A stretch of 64,000 nt of DNA from Photobacterium alginatilyticum (GCF_009910675.1 NZ_RSEJ01000010.1:82457-146456); one strand, 5' to 3'. Positions 47,201-56,791 are shown, counted from the stretch's first letter. Notes: generated from the sequence alone by a model not told the origin. Made by a program: numbers and translations.

Positions 47201-48607
47201 CTAGCTGAAGATAACGCCAAGGCTGAGCAAGATCATTACCATGGCTGTCAACACACCAAGTAGCGGGCCAATGAATTTCAGCCAGGATGAGTAGGAGACG
47301 CGGCCGATAGCCAATCCGCCCATTACTACCCCGGAAGTTGGCGTAACAAGGTTTGGCAGGCCAGAGGCGGATTGGAACGCAGTGACGACCAGTTCACGCC
47401 CAACACCGGCGAAGTCAGCAAGCGGCGCAAGGACCGGCATTGACAGAACTGCCAGGCCAGAAGAAGAGGGAACAACAAGACAGAGTACCGCTTCAACCCA
47501 ATAAATGGCATTGATAAAGGCGACTTCGTGTAATCCTCCCAGCAGACCTTCGGCATAATTGAGAATAGTATGGGTAATGTTGCCGTTATCCATCACGACA
47601 ACCAAACCACGAGCGATAGCAATGATAAGGGCTACACCAAGTAAATCACGGGCACCGTTTACAAAGCTGTCGGTGATCTCGACTTCTGACAGGCGGCCGA
47701 CGAAACCAACAACAATACTTGAGCCGATAAATAGTGCCGATAGCTCTGCCATCCACCAGCCGGCAAGAGACACTCCCCACATCATTACCGCAAAGGTTAG
47801 GCCGAAAATCACCAGTACTGCTTTGCGTTTTCCTGTCAGTTCAGGGGCTTGCTGCTCTTTGCTATGAAGGAAATGCTTGAGGTTGTCTTCTTTTTGGTGG
47901 GCAACAATGGACTGCATCGGATCACGCTTTACTTTGTCGGCATAGCGCATGACGTAGATAACACAAGCCAGCCAACCTAACACCAGGATAACAGCACGCA
48001 GCGCAAAGCCTTCCATGAAGTTGATCTCGGCAGCGTTGGAGGCAATCACAGTTGCAAAAGGGTTGATTGTAGAGCCGAGACAGCCGATTCCCGCACCGAC
48101 CATAATAATGGCGACTCCGACTATGCTGTCATAGCCAGCAGCGATCATCACAGGGATCAGCAAGGCATAAAAAGGGATCGTTTCTTCTGCCATACCGTAA
48201 ACGGTGCCTCCGAGGGCAAACAGACCCATCAGGATTGGGATCATCCACTTTTCACGCCCGGCAAGGCGCTTCATGGTGCCTGCAATACCGGCATCAATCG
48301 CACCAGTTTCTGTTACTACGGCCAGAAAGCCACCGATAACCAAGACGAACAAGGCAACATCAACGGCGCGTGCCGCGTAGCTTGCCGGATCGTAGAAGCC
48401 CTGAATGGGGGCCATGAGTACATCAACGATGCCCTGTGGGTTTGCGTCGACCGTCTGGTAGGAGCCGACAAGCGGCACCATGCGACCCAGTACTTCATTG
48501 TTTTCCATCTGATACTGCCCGGCCGGGATCACCCAGGTCAGCAGCGCCATGACAACGGTAAGCAACATCAAGATTGTGTAGGCCGAGGGAAATTTTATTC
48601 TAGTCAT
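47201..48607 (-). CDS. YfcC/DcuC-type amino-acid permease
   Basis: A 468-residue inner-membrane carrier with about twelve hydrophobic segments. It fits the YfcC family, related to C4-dicarboxylate and basic amino-acid antiporters; the SSSGLAVLSMPVLAPLADF and GLPNLVTPTSGVVMGGLA stretches are characteristic of this group. AGGA nine bases before the ATG at 48607 chooses the start; a longer reading from 48643 is rejected. It lies 86 bp downstream of the opine-dehydrogenase gene on the same strand, so its likely cargo is the opine or its amino-acid product. Confidence 0.88.
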   Translation of the reverse strand: MTRIKFPSAYTILMLLTVVMALLTWVIPAGQYQMENNEVLGRMVPLVGSYQTVDANPQGIVDVLMAPIQGFYDPASYAARAVDVALFVLVIGGFLAVVTETGAIDAGIAGTMKRLAGREKWMIPILMGLFALGGTVYGMAEETIPFYALLIPVMIAAGYDSIVGVAIIMVGAGIGCLGSTINPFATVIASNAAEINFMEGFALRAVILVLGWLACVIYVMRYADKVKRDPMQSIVAHQKEDNLKHFLHSKEQQAPELTGKRKAVLVIFGLTFAVMMWGVSLAGWWMAELSALFIGSSIVVGFVGRLSEVEITDSFVNGARDLLGVALIIAIARGLVVVMDNGNITHTILNYAEGLLGGLHEVAFINAIYWVEAVLCLVVPSSSGLAVLSMPVLAPLADFAGVGRELVVTAFQSASGLPNLVTPTSGVVMGGLAIGRVSYSSWLKFIGPLLGVLTAMVMILLSLGVIFS

Positions 48608-48624
48608 ACAGATGTCCTTTTCAG

Positions 48625-48661
48625 ATGGGGCAAGCTGCCCCATGAACGGGTGGTAACCACC
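48625..48661. repeat. Two hairpins between opine dehydrogenase and permease genes
   Basis: ATGGGGCA/TGCCCCAT (48625-48643) and GGTGG/CCACC (48649-48661) are two short stable hairpins in the intercistronic gap. They may stabilise or attenuate the downstream part of the transcript. Confidence 0.55.
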
Positions 48662-48693
48662 TCTAATTGATGCAAAAAGCTAAGTCTCGAACG

Positions 48694-49803
48694 CTAAGCA
48701 ATAAATTCGAGTATTTCTTGTGGTGACAGGTTAGCCAGTCCCATCTTTTTCAGTGTCCTGCCACTGGTAAAGTAGTCGGTATCGTTATAGGCATTGTCGA
48801 TGTGCAGGCAGGAAGTGATCAGCGGAGTATCGACACCCGCCAACTGACCAAGCTCATAGCAAGGCACCAGCAGGTAGGCAGCATCCTCTGTGATGTATCG
48901 GTTATTGGCCGAATTAGGTGCACTGTTTAGTTTGCCATGGGTTTCCGAGGTACGGTTTACCTCGTACACACTCTCACAGTCCATGGCGTAGAGGGCATTC
49001 ATCGCCTCAAGTTCCGGGAGCAGGCTAATCCCTAATGCCTTTCCGATGGCCAGGCGTTCTTGTTCCATCACCGCAGCAGCTTTGGCTGTTGAGATTGAAC
49101 AGCAATCCTTGTAGTAGTTGAACTGGCCGTCATAATTTTCTAGCAGCCCCATATTGAGCGTTGTCAAAAGCGGATGGCCACCAAAATTGATATTCTCCAG
49201 TCCGGCTTCGATAACATTATCCAACGGTTTTAGTGGCAGCGGCATAACAGGTTGCAGTGCTTTAATAGCCTCCGCTGTCTTACTGGCAGGCAGTGCTGAT
49301 ACTGGCAGAAACTCCTTCATGCCGAGAATGGCCAGCTCGGCAGGGCCGACAATCCGAGTCGCCCAGGGGATGGAAATCGCATCGACGAAGATGAGGTTAA
49401 GATCCTTATAGCCTTGATCGTTCTTGATCCGGTTTAGTACCAATGAGCCATAGTTACCCGGCATCAGCATAATGATCTGGCCGTCGCGTAAATGCGGCAG
49501 CATGCTGGTGAATAAAGGTTCCTGGGCAAATGAAGGAACAGGCAGGACCAGTAAATCCGAATAGAGGATGGTCTCTTCAAGATCTCGGCTTACCTTATCA
49601 ATAGCCTGAAAACCTGAATAGGTGAGGGGGACATCATTAAAGCTTGCGAGCGCTTTGATACCGCCGCACTTTTCGATATCAGCCAAAGGCTGGTCAAACC
49701 CTGTTGCGCCGTACAGGCAGACATCTGCTCCCTGAAGTGTGAAATGATAGGCTGCTGTTAACCCGGCATTGCCAGAGCCGATAACAGATACACGAGGTGC
49801 CAT
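48694..49803 (-). CDS. NAD(P)-dependent opine (octopine/nopaline-type) dehydrogenase
   Basis: A 369-residue oxidoreductase. The N-terminal Rossmann fold starts RVSVIGSGNAGLTAAYHF (dinucleotide-binding GSGNAG at 9-14) and the C-terminal helical domain contains the conserved NINFGGHP region whose His acts in opine dehydrogenases. These enzymes interconvert an N-(carboxyalkyl)amino acid with an amino acid plus a 2-oxo acid. Whether this one makes or degrades its substrate is not visible. Linked to a YfcC-type permease downstream and a LysR gene upstream on the same strand, a catabolic role is preferred. Confidence 0.88.
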   Translation of the reverse strand: MAPRVSVIGSGNAGLTAAYHFTLQGADVCLYGATGFDQPLADIEKCGGIKALASFNDVPLTYSGFQAIDKVSRDLEETILYSDLLVLPVPSFAQEPLFTSMLPHLRDGQIIMLMPGNYGSLVLNRIKNDQGYKDLNLIFVDAISIPWATRIVGPAELAILGMKEFLPVSALPASKTAEAIKALQPVMPLPLKPLDNVIEAGLENINFGGHPLLTTLNMGLLENYDGQFNYYKDCCSISTAKAAAVMEQERLAIGKALGISLLPELEAMNALYAMDCESVYEVNRTSETHGKLNSAPNSANNRYITEDAAYLLVPCYELGQLAGVDTPLITSCLHIDNAYNDTDYFTSGRTLKKMGLANLSPQEILEFIA

Positions 49804-49982
49804 AGTTCTTCCTTTTTGAAACGTGTTTGGGTGTTTTCAGACTAAGGAAGAACCTGCTTTTACAGCCAATGAAGAAGACGCAAACAACCATGCAAAAAAG
49901 TAATAGTTGTCATCGGGTTTGGTTTTAACTGTTTGATAGTTTGACTGTTTTCAAGGTTGTGTTTAATCATGACAGTTACTGG

Positions 49983-50930
49983 TTATCTGTGAGATTGCGC
50001 ATCTGCATCTTCATCAAGATCCCGCATCGAGCCGATTTTGAGGTAAATATCCAGTTCATCGGCAAGGAGCAGGAATTGCTCGATAAATTGCTCGGCATGC
50101 CGATGTATTGGCTTGAGTGCCGGGTAGAGCATGTCGAACTCAAAAGGGAGACTAAATACCAGCGGGCGCATCACAACCTGGGGATGCTCACACTCCATGT
50201 GGGCCGTAAACGGGTCGGTAATCGCAATTCCTACCCCTTCACGAACCAGGACTGCGGCTGTGCTGGCCAACGATACTTCTATTTGTTCTACAGTCGATAA
50301 GTTATAGCGGCGGAGCAGGGCATCTATACGTCGTTGGATGGCATCTTTTTCATGGCGGATCAGCATTTGGTCGGCGATATCATAAATATCGATCACCGAA
50401 CGCTTGGCTAACGGGCTGTCTGCGGGGATCAGGCAGACGCATTCACACTCGATTTTTTGGGCTTTTACCCCAGCCAGATGTTCGTCGACGAAGGCAAAAC
50501 CGATATCGGTGGTCTGGCTTTGGATCCGGCGAACCACCTCTTCGGAACGGTAGGTTTTGAAGCCGACCTTCATTTTTGGGGCATTCTTGAGAAAGGTTGC
50601 CAGAATACGGGGAAGATAGGCGTTGGACAGCAAGGGCATAGCGGCAATATTCAGGCTACCAAAGTGACTGGATCTGATGGATTCTGCAGCGAGGTCGAGC
50701 CCGGTTACCGCATCGAAAACTTTGGCAACTTCCAGATGGAATGCCTGTCCTTCATCACTCAATACTAACCGGTTTCCCTTGCGGATAAACAAGTGAAAAC
50801 CCAGGCGCTGTTCCAGCCCAGAAAGCAAGCGGCTGACGGCGGGTTGGCTGAGGCTGAGTCGCTCTGCTGCAGCGGTAACGGTTTGGCATTCGACAATTGC
50901 TTTGAATGCATTGAGTTGGGATAGCTTCAT
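49983..50930 (-). CDS. LysR-family regulator (OccR/NocR-like)
   Basis: A 315-residue LysR-type transcription factor: winged helix-turn-helix at the N-terminus (TVTAAAERLSLSQPAVSRLL, about 17-37) and a two-lobed effector domain (about 92-295). The general look (FHLFIRKGNRLVLSDEG) is like the octopine and nopaline regulators OccR and NocR, and its neighbour is an opine dehydrogenase, so the effector is probably an opine. The ATG at 50930 is chosen because LysR proteins begin close to the HTH; it lacks a clear ribosome site. The 179-bp gap to the dehydrogenase gene likely carries the operator. Confidence 0.85.
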   Translation of the reverse strand: MKLSQLNAFKAIVECQTVTAAAERLSLSQPAVSRLLSGLEQRLGFHLFIRKGNRLVLSDEGQAFHLEVAKVFDAVTGLDLAAESIRSSHFGSLNIAAMPLLSNAYLPRILATFLKNAPKMKVGFKTYRSEEVVRRIQSQTTDIGFAFVDEHLAGVKAQKIECECVCLIPADSPLAKRSVIDIYDIADQMLIRHEKDAIQRRIDALLRRYNLSTVEQIEVSLASTAAVLVREGVGIAITDPFTAHMECEHPQVVMRPLVFSLPFEFDMLYPALKPIHRHAEQFIEQFLLLADELDIYLKIGSMRDLDEDADAQSHR

Positions 50931-51028
50931 CGACGTTGCGCTACTCTTATTGGCTTGATTATGACTGTAAGCTACCAAATATCTTTAGTTAATACTTTTT
51001 TGGCGTGCCTCAACCGTGACAGGCAACG

Positions 51029-51067
51029 TAAAAAGACAAAGCCAGGTTGAGAACCTGGCTTTGTCTT
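51029..51067 (-). terminator. Terminator of the M14 peptidase gene
   Basis: AAGACAAAGCCAGGTT and AACCTGGCTTTGTCTT form a perfect 16-bp stem with loop GAG, followed on the minus strand by TTTTTACG. It is the longest perfect hairpin in the window. Confidence 0.9.
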
Positions 51068-51116
51068 GATGCGATATATTTTGTGTATGAAGGGTTTAAG
51101 AATATGCCGGGCCTTG

Positions 51117-52037
51117 CTACAACTGCTTGATAATGTAATCAAGTGCACCGGTAACTGCCGCGACCTGTGCGTCATTGCATTCCTGATCATTAACGAGTGG
51201 GCTATCTGGGTAGACCTCGGTTGTGGTGCCGTAAGTACAATTCGTTAAGCCGCTACATAGACCTAGCTTCTTGGTAGGGTAATTAATCACGCCTTCCTGA
51301 GTTATTGCCTCACCAATGATTTTTCCTTCCCCGTCAGGCGGGGCGATATGGGTGATTTTTTTGACTGATTCGATAATAGCCTTCTGGAACTCATCCTGAG
51401 GGTTGTCGGTATCACCGACAAGGTAAAAGCCGTCCGGAATCATATCTTTGACATACTCAATGCCGTCTCGAGCGGCGAGGGCGGGCCTGAATTCCAGTTC
51501 GTCGGTATCCGTTGTTTCGTGAAGGTCGATGTGGGCAAGAATATCGTCATTGAGAGAGGCAACTAGTTGCATTAAGCCTGCCGATTCTTCTGACGGGCTG
51601 TTCTCATAGAAAGAGCGGTTAGGATCGACAGCATTGGGATTCCAGCGGTTGATGGTTTCATATCCCCAAGGGCTGACGCAGGGCGCAACAATGATATTGA
51701 ATGTATTGCTGTAGTTGTCAGCTTCCGTAGCGGCAAACTGAAGAGCGCCGTGTACACCACTGGTCTCGTAACCATGAACACCACCTGTGATCAGGACTGT
51801 TGGCTTATTGCTGTCCCAGTTTCGGGTTTTTAGCGCAAAGAGAGGGTATTTCTCGCTATCATAAGAAAGCGCACCATACTGGAGCAATTCAAAGCGTTCC
51901 CCGAGCGGGGTGAGTTTTTTAACGACTTCGTCCTGGTAAGAGCGTTTGATCGTAACTTGTTTAAGCCATACGGCCTTTTCTTTATCACTCCATTTTTGCC
52001 CTGGAGTACCTATCGGGTAGCTGTGTGAACTGCTCAT
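51117..52037 (-). CDS. M14-family zinc carboxypeptidase-like hydrolase
   Basis: A 306-residue cytosolic enzyme of the M14 carboxypeptidase/AstE-AspA fold. Zinc ligands are His88 and Glu91 (GGVHGYETSG) and His173 (HIDLHETT); the catalytic Glu is Glu274 (TEVYPDSP). No signal peptide. Relatives remove C-terminal residues or deacylate N-acyl amino acids; the short length suits the latter or small peptides. AAGG lies eight bases before the ATG at 52037, and a reading from 52109 is rejected. Same strand as the LysR and opine-dehydrogenase genes, but closed by its own terminator. Confidence 0.88.
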   Translation of the reverse strand: MSSSHSYPIGTPGQKWSDKEKAVWLKQVTIKRSYQDEVVKKLTPLGERFELLQYGALSYDSEKYPLFALKTRNWDSNKPTVLITGGVHGYETSGVHGALQFAATEADNYSNTFNIIVAPCVSPWGYETINRWNPNAVDPNRSFYENSPSEESAGLMQLVASLNDDILAHIDLHETTDTDELEFRPALAARDGIEYVKDMIPDGFYLVGDTDNPQDEFQKAIIESVKKITHIAPPDGEGKIIGEAITQEGVINYPTKKLGLCSGLTNCTYGTTTEVYPDSPLVNDQECNDAQVAAVTGALDYIIKQL

Positions 52038-52413
52038 TACTCTGCCTTTAGTGATCGTCGTTATCGGAAAATACAATTTAGAGAATAACAGCCTACTTCG
52101 CATAGGCAACAGTATTTTCTTTGGATATTAATAGCCCGTTTTAACCTTTATATCAAAGAGATGCTGTATAGCTGCAGGCTATTGGTTGCGGTTATATGTA
52201 AGCATGTGTGAGCCGATTTAAAGGAACCGATTATCATCAGAAAGAGAGTGCCGGGTTCGATATTTACCATTTTAAGACTGGCTCTGACCATGAAATGCAA
52301 TATGGGGACATTTACAATTTCCTCCTCAGGTACAGGCAGGCTTGTGCTATTACTCCGAGCCGTTGTGAATTGTGCCTGACAAATTGCATCTTATGAAGTG
52401 AGAGGAGCTTGGT
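52038..52413. other. Divergent region, M14 peptidase / NmrA reductase
   Basis: 376 bp holding the two divergent promoters. A 62-codon frame at 52208-52396 has no ribosome site and no protein-like features and is not called. AGAGGAG lies ten bases before the NmrA-type gene. Confidence 0.55.
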
Positions 52414-53334
52414 ATGAAAAAGCAACATGTGGCTGTTATCGGTGCAACAGGACAAGTGGGGACACCATTAACACGAGGTCTGCTCTCGCAGGGACATGAT
52501 GTCACCATCATTACCCGCAAGGCGCAAAAAGACGCTAAGCTGATGGCTTTTGAACAACAGGGTGCTTCGATTTCTATCTGTGTTGATATGCATGATGTGG
52601 ATACAATGGCAGAGAGACTTCTGGGTGTTGATACTCTGGTTGCCAGTGTCCCGGGTTCAAAAACTATCATCGAGCAATCCGAGCCTGTCTGGCTGGAGGT
52701 TGCAGTGAAAGCCGGCGTGAAACGCTTTGTTCCGACTGAGTTTGGTTGTCATACTCAAGCGCTTGAAATGGGAGATGGTGAGGTGTTTGACAACAAGAAG
52801 CGCTTTCACGATTTATTGATGAGCTCAGGCATTGACTGGACGCTATTCTACAATGGCGGCATCTTTGACTATTTCTTGCCTAATTTGCGTTTTTTCCGAA
52901 AAATCACCACGTTTGGTGATCTTGAGTTGCCTATCTATACCCATGATATCGAAGACATTGGTTATCTTGCGGCACTGGCGGTAACTGATGAGCGCACTCT
53001 GAACAAGTGCGTTCAGGTTGATTACAATGCGCTTTCCCAACATGAGATGCTGGACCAGCTTAAACGAAACTGGCCTGATCATTCCTTTGAGTATGAACAC
53101 TTCTCTTCAGAATATATTACGTCCATGAAAGAGAGTGCTGGTGATGAAGTGACGGCGAAAAAAGGATCGGAAACAGACAAAGAGCGCTGGGGGATCAACT
53201 ACGCGATTTATGTCATTGGTAAGCTTGCTGCATTTAACGAGCAGACATTGCGTACCAGCGAACTCTATCCTGATTATGTCTGCAAACGGCCGGAAGAAGT
53301 GTTGAACGACGCTGAGTTTGTCTTCGAGGACTGA
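52414..53334 (+). CDS. NmrA-family NAD(P)-binding reductase-like protein
   Basis: A 306-residue atypical short-chain dehydrogenase. The dinucleotide motif GATGQVGTPL is at about residues 10-19, followed by the NADPH-type RK pair (ITRKAQKD), and the central segment GVKRFVPTEFGCHT with Lys of NKKRFHD resembles phenylcoumaran benzylic ether/isoflavone reductase-like proteins. It may reduce a small molecule or sense NADP as NmrA does. It precedes the NhaC-type antiporter gene by 82 bp on the same strand. Confidence 0.85.
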   Translation: MKKQHVAVIGATGQVGTPLTRGLLSQGHDVTIITRKAQKDAKLMAFEQQGASISICVDMHDVDTMAERLLGVDTLVASVPGSKTIIEQSEPVWLEVAVKAGVKRFVPTEFGCHTQALEMGDGEVFDNKKRFHDLLMSSGIDWTLFYNGGIFDYFLPNLRFFRKITTFGDLELPIYTHDIEDIGYLAALAVTDERTLNKCVQVDYNALSQHEMLDQLKRNWPDHSFEYEHFSSEYITSMKESAGDEVTAKKGSETDKERWGINYAIYVIGKLAAFNEQTLRTSELYPDYVCKRPEEVLNDAEFVFED

Positions 53335-53416
53335 TCTCTTTTGCTAATGGCGAAGAGGTAACTTCCGGGTTATCTCTTCGTGTTTGTTACAAGCTTCCTT
53401 TCAGAACAGGCCGTTT

Positions 53417-54775
53417 ATGGACTCTTGGCTAACCCTATTACCCCCGTGTATATCAATACTCCTTGCGATGACTACCCGGCAAGTTTACGTCGCTATTTTT
53501 ACCGGTATCATGGCGGGTTCAATTCTGCTTTCACAAACAGTGATTGGTGGAATCGCAGATAGCTTCAATGCGATAGCCGTCACTTTTTCATCGCCGAGCT
53601 CGGTGAAAAGCCTGATCTTTATTGTGATGATTGGTGCCATTATTAATGTGATGCAACAATCTGGCGGAGTAGAAGCACTTATTCACCAGCTCTCCAGGCA
53701 ACGAGGCCCGGTAAAAACAAAAGTTAGTGCGCAGCTAGTTACTTTCGGCTTTGGGTTCTTAATGTGTCTGGAAGGTGTTGGCTCAATGATGTTGGTTGGT
53801 GTGGTTGGCAGACCCTTGTTCAAGAAGTTCGAGATCTCTAATGAAAGGCTGGCACTGGTAGCCAACTGCACTGGTGCACCTCTGGCCTGGCTTGTCCCTT
53901 TTAGTGGTGCCGGAGTGTTTCTGACCAGCCTGATTACTTCAGAAGTTGAAAGGGGAACGTTGTCTGAGCAACCGGTGAGCTATGTACTAAGCGCTTTGCC
54001 TTATCAGTTCTATACGATTGTGATATTGGCTCTAGTGCCGTTGCTGGCACTATTGAAGAAAGAGAGACTTGTTGCGAATACAGGCGAAACCGTCAACGTC
54101 GATAATGAAAATATGAACAACCGGGCTGCTGCTCATTCATCAGCGACTGCATTTTATCTGCTAGTGCCCATTGCTCTGTTAATAACACCGATTGGCTTAA
54201 TAACTTACATGACGGATGATATTAGCTCGGCAGTCTATTTGAGTGGCTTTATTTCGCTTATCGGTTCAGGTGTTTATTTTCGTGCCAATAAGGTAAGCGT
54301 TGAACAATATATAGATTGGTGCCTACAAGGTATGAAAAATATGCTGCCTGCTGCGATTATTCTGGTCTTGGCTTTCTCCTTAAGCAGGGTATCTGGCGAG
54401 TTGGGAACCGGAAAATACCTGGCAAGTTTGTTCGCCGGTGAGCTGCCTCTAGGGCTTGTTCCTGTTGCAATCTTTGTGTTGTGTATACTGATTTCATTTT
54501 CAACGGGCAGTTCGGGGGCGACGGTCAGTATAATGACGCCAATAGTGATTTCACTGGCGGTGAGTACTGGTTCGTCTGTGCCGCTGTGCATTGCGGCAAT
54601 GATCTCCGGGGCGGTATTTGGAGATCAAAGCTCGCCAATTTCCGACTCGGTGATTGTTGCGTCGTCGGCTGCAGACTGTCCTCCGGAAAAACACTTCGCG
54701 ACACAGCTGCCCTATACGCTGGCAGTGGCCTTATTGTCACTGGCATTTTATCTGGTGGTCGGACTAAGTGCCTAA
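53417..54775 (+). CDS. NhaC-family Na+/H+ antiporter-like permease
   Basis: A 452-residue membrane protein of some eleven or twelve helices from the NhaC/ion-transporter superfamily. FSTGSSGATVSIMTPIVI and AVFGDQSSPISDS match the conserved core helices of these carriers, which exchange Na+ for H+ or for an organic anion (malate/lactate in NhaC/MleN). The ATG at 53417 with CAGG six bases upstream is preferred over 53384. Between a reductase and an AraC gene, export or import of a small organic compound is as plausible as plain sodium exchange. Confidence 0.85.
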   Translation: MDSWLTLLPPCISILLAMTTRQVYVAIFTGIMAGSILLSQTVIGGIADSFNAIAVTFSSPSSVKSLIFIVMIGAIINVMQQSGGVEALIHQLSRQRGPVKTKVSAQLVTFGFGFLMCLEGVGSMMLVGVVGRPLFKKFEISNERLALVANCTGAPLAWLVPFSGAGVFLTSLITSEVERGTLSEQPVSYVLSALPYQFYTIVILALVPLLALLKKERLVANTGETVNVDNENMNNRAAAHSSATAFYLLVPIALLITPIGLITYMTDDISSAVYLSGFISLIGSGVYFRANKVSVEQYIDWCLQGMKNMLPAAIILVLAFSLSRVSGELGTGKYLASLFAGELPLGLVPVAIFVLCILISFSTGSSGATVSIMTPIVISLAVSTGSSVPLCIAAMISGAVFGDQSSPISDSVIVASSAADCPPEKHFATQLPYTLAVALLSLAFYLVVGLSA

Positions 54776-54879
54776 TACTTTACATAGGCAGCATAGATGC
54801 TTGGTATGGTCGTTTGAGTATAGAGTATGCGATAGTGGTCGGAGAAGCTCATGACAAACAAGAAGATAATTAGAGTTGT

Positions 54880-55755
54880 ATGAATATCCCTGAAGTAGGC
54901 TTCAACCACGCAAAAACGGCAAACCGAGAGATCGAGGTTATTGATCTGGAGGAAATATACCAGCGCACTCATGGCCTTAACCATACGCCAACCCTGCCAC
55001 ACCGTGTTAACTTCTATCTCCTCATTCATATTGAAGAAGGAGAGGGAAGCCATTTGATTGATTTTGTAAACTATCCTTATCAATCCGGGGCTTTTATTTC
55101 GATTCAGAAGAATCAGGTTCATGCATTTGATTTTAGCCACAGGCCCAAAGGAAAAGTGCTGTTGTTTACCCAGGCTTTTATCGATCAGGCGCTGGCTAAT
55201 ATGCGACTGCCTGAATTTACTCCCATCCACCTCGAACATGCTTATCAACCAGTTTTTACGCCGGACTCTGACGTGTTGAGCAGCAGCCAAAGTATTCTGG
55301 CAGAGATCGTCAAAGAGCTGAGTTATCAGAATGCGGATCCCCTCATTGCAATGTTCCTATTTTCCTCACTGTCGTTAATACTTCGCCGCGCTATGCCTGA
55401 AAGCCGCCATGATAGGTTGAGCAAAGATCAGCTAAGTAAGTTTTCCCGCTTTATTGAATTGCTGGAGAAAAGCTTTCATCGTACCCGTGATGCAACGTAT
55501 TACGCAGAGCAAATACATACCACCTACAAGACACTCAATCAGATATGTAAACTGGCAACAAACCAGACAGCCAAGCAACTTATTGATGCTTACACGATTC
55601 TGGAGGCAAAACGACGCTTGGTGCTAGATGGTTTGCCAACCCAGCAACTGGCCTACGATCTGGGTTTTGAAGATGCCAGTAACTTTGTAAAGTACTTTAA
55701 AAAGCATACGTTGCTAACGCCCTCTCGCTTTCAGAAGCAGTATTCAGCCAAGTGA
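54880..55755 (+). CDS. AraC-family transcriptional regulator
   Basis: A 291-residue regulator with an N-terminal cupin-like sensing domain (about 40-120, HRVNFYLLIHIEEGEGSH and QVHAFDF) and a C-terminal double helix-turn-helix (about 185-288, including TPSRFQKQYS). It lies 104 bp after the antiporter gene on the same strand and probably controls the reductase-antiporter pair and/or the SnoaL-like gene that follows. No good Shine-Dalgarno sequence is seen before the ATG. Confidence 0.92.
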   Translation: MNIPEVGFNHAKTANREIEVIDLEEIYQRTHGLNHTPTLPHRVNFYLLIHIEEGEGSHLIDFVNYPYQSGAFISIQKNQVHAFDFSHRPKGKVLLFTQAFIDQALANMRLPEFTPIHLEHAYQPVFTPDSDVLSSSQSILAEIVKELSYQNADPLIAMFLFSSLSLILRRAMPESRHDRLSKDQLSKFSRFIELLEKSFHRTRDATYYAEQIHTTYKTLNQICKLATNQTAKQLIDAYTILEAKRRLVLDGLPTQQLAYDLGFEDASNFVKYFKKHTLLTPSRFQKQYSAK

Positions 55756-55918
55756 CTTCAAATTGAACCTTCTGCGGAGTCTGGTTTACCTTGTGTTTTG
55801 AAGCTGTTTTTGGATTCGGTATAGAAGTTCGATATTGACCATTTTTCAGCGGGTACTGACCGTGTGCCCCTTCCTTGTTTTCATTACTATTTCCTCATTC
55901 CAACAAGAGGTGAACAAA

Positions 55919-56791
55919 ATGAAAAAAGGTCTATCTGCCGTACTGGTTACCGCAGCCATCCTATGTAGTGCCTGTACCAGTCAGATTTCAGCTGAAGAGG
56001 CGGAAATGAAACTTTCAAATAAAGACAAAGCTGTTGCGCTGCTTAATAGTATCGAAACGGGGGATCACCAAGCTATTAGCTATGTGAATTCTGATAATTA
56101 CACCCAGCATAATCTTGCGGTAGGTGATGGACTGGCTGGGTTTGGTGCTGTACTCCAGGCGCTTCCTAAAGGCAGCGCAAAGGTTGATGTTAAACGCGCC
56201 TTCCTGGATGGTGATTACGTCTTTACGCATGCCGACTATAACTTCTTCGGCCCTAAAGTCGGTTTTGATGTGTTTAGGTTTGAAGACGGCCTGATTGTTG
56301 AGCACTGGGATAACCTGGCTGAGAAAACTCAACCAAACCCAAGCGGCAGAACGCAGCTTGACGGCCAGACACAAGTAACGGATCTCGAAAAGACCGAGCA
56401 GAATAAAGTGCTGGTGGAAGACTTTGTTAGTACGATCTTAATGAAGGGCGACTATTCTCAGCTCGGACGCTTTATTGATAGCGGTGAGCAAGATTATCTG
56501 CAGCATAACTCGGTGATAGCCGATGGCCTGAGTGGCTTGGGGCAGGCACTGGAGCAGATGGCAGCACAAGGTATCAAGATGGTGTATGACAAGAATCACC
56601 TGGTGCTAGGAGAGGGCAACTTTGTCCTGAGCATCAGCGAAGGCAGCCTGGGTGGTGAACATGTTTCTTACTACGATTTGTTCCGCATCGATGAAGGTAA
56701 GATCGTCGAACACTGGGATACGATCGAATCTATTCCGGCCAAAGATCAGTGGAAGAACAATAACGGCAAGTTTGGGTTTACTGCGCAATAA
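55919..56791 (+). CDS. Exported two-domain SnoaL-like (NTF2 fold) protein
   Basis: A 290-residue exported protein. The signal peptide ends in ILCSAC: the Cys suggests a lipoprotein, although the residue three before it is Cys instead of the usual Leu. Two SnoaL-like cone domains follow (about 38-145 and 165-285), clearly duplicated: both contain a YTQHN/YLQHN stretch, a VFTHADYNFF or FVLSISEGS strand and end IVEHWDN/IVEHWDT. Such domains bind or isomerise small cyclic compounds. AGAGG lies nine bases before the ATG at 55919; a longer frame from 55835 is rejected. It follows the AraC gene after 163 bp. Confidence 0.82.
   Translation: MKKGLSAVLVTAAILCSACTSQISAEEAEMKLSNKDKAVALLNSIETGDHQAISYVNSDNYTQHNLAVGDGLAGFGAVLQALPKGSAKVDVKRAFLDGDYVFTHADYNFFGPKVGFDVFRFEDGLIVEHWDNLAEKTQPNPSGRTQLDGQTQVTDLEKTEQNKVLVEDFVSTILMKGDYSQLGRFIDSGEQDYLQHNSVIADGLSGLGQALEQMAAQGIKMVYDKNHLVLGEGNFVLSISEGSLGGEHVSYYDLFRIDEGKIVEHWDTIESIPAKDQWKNNNGKFGFTAQ

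Noticed and set aside
52208-52396. 62-codon frame upstream of the NmrA-like gene
   Set aside because: GTG start without Shine-Dalgarno sequence; composition does not look protein-like; more likely promoter DNA.
54772-55290. 172-codon frame opposite the AraC gene
   Set aside because: Antisense to a well-supported AraC regulator and without recognisable domain.
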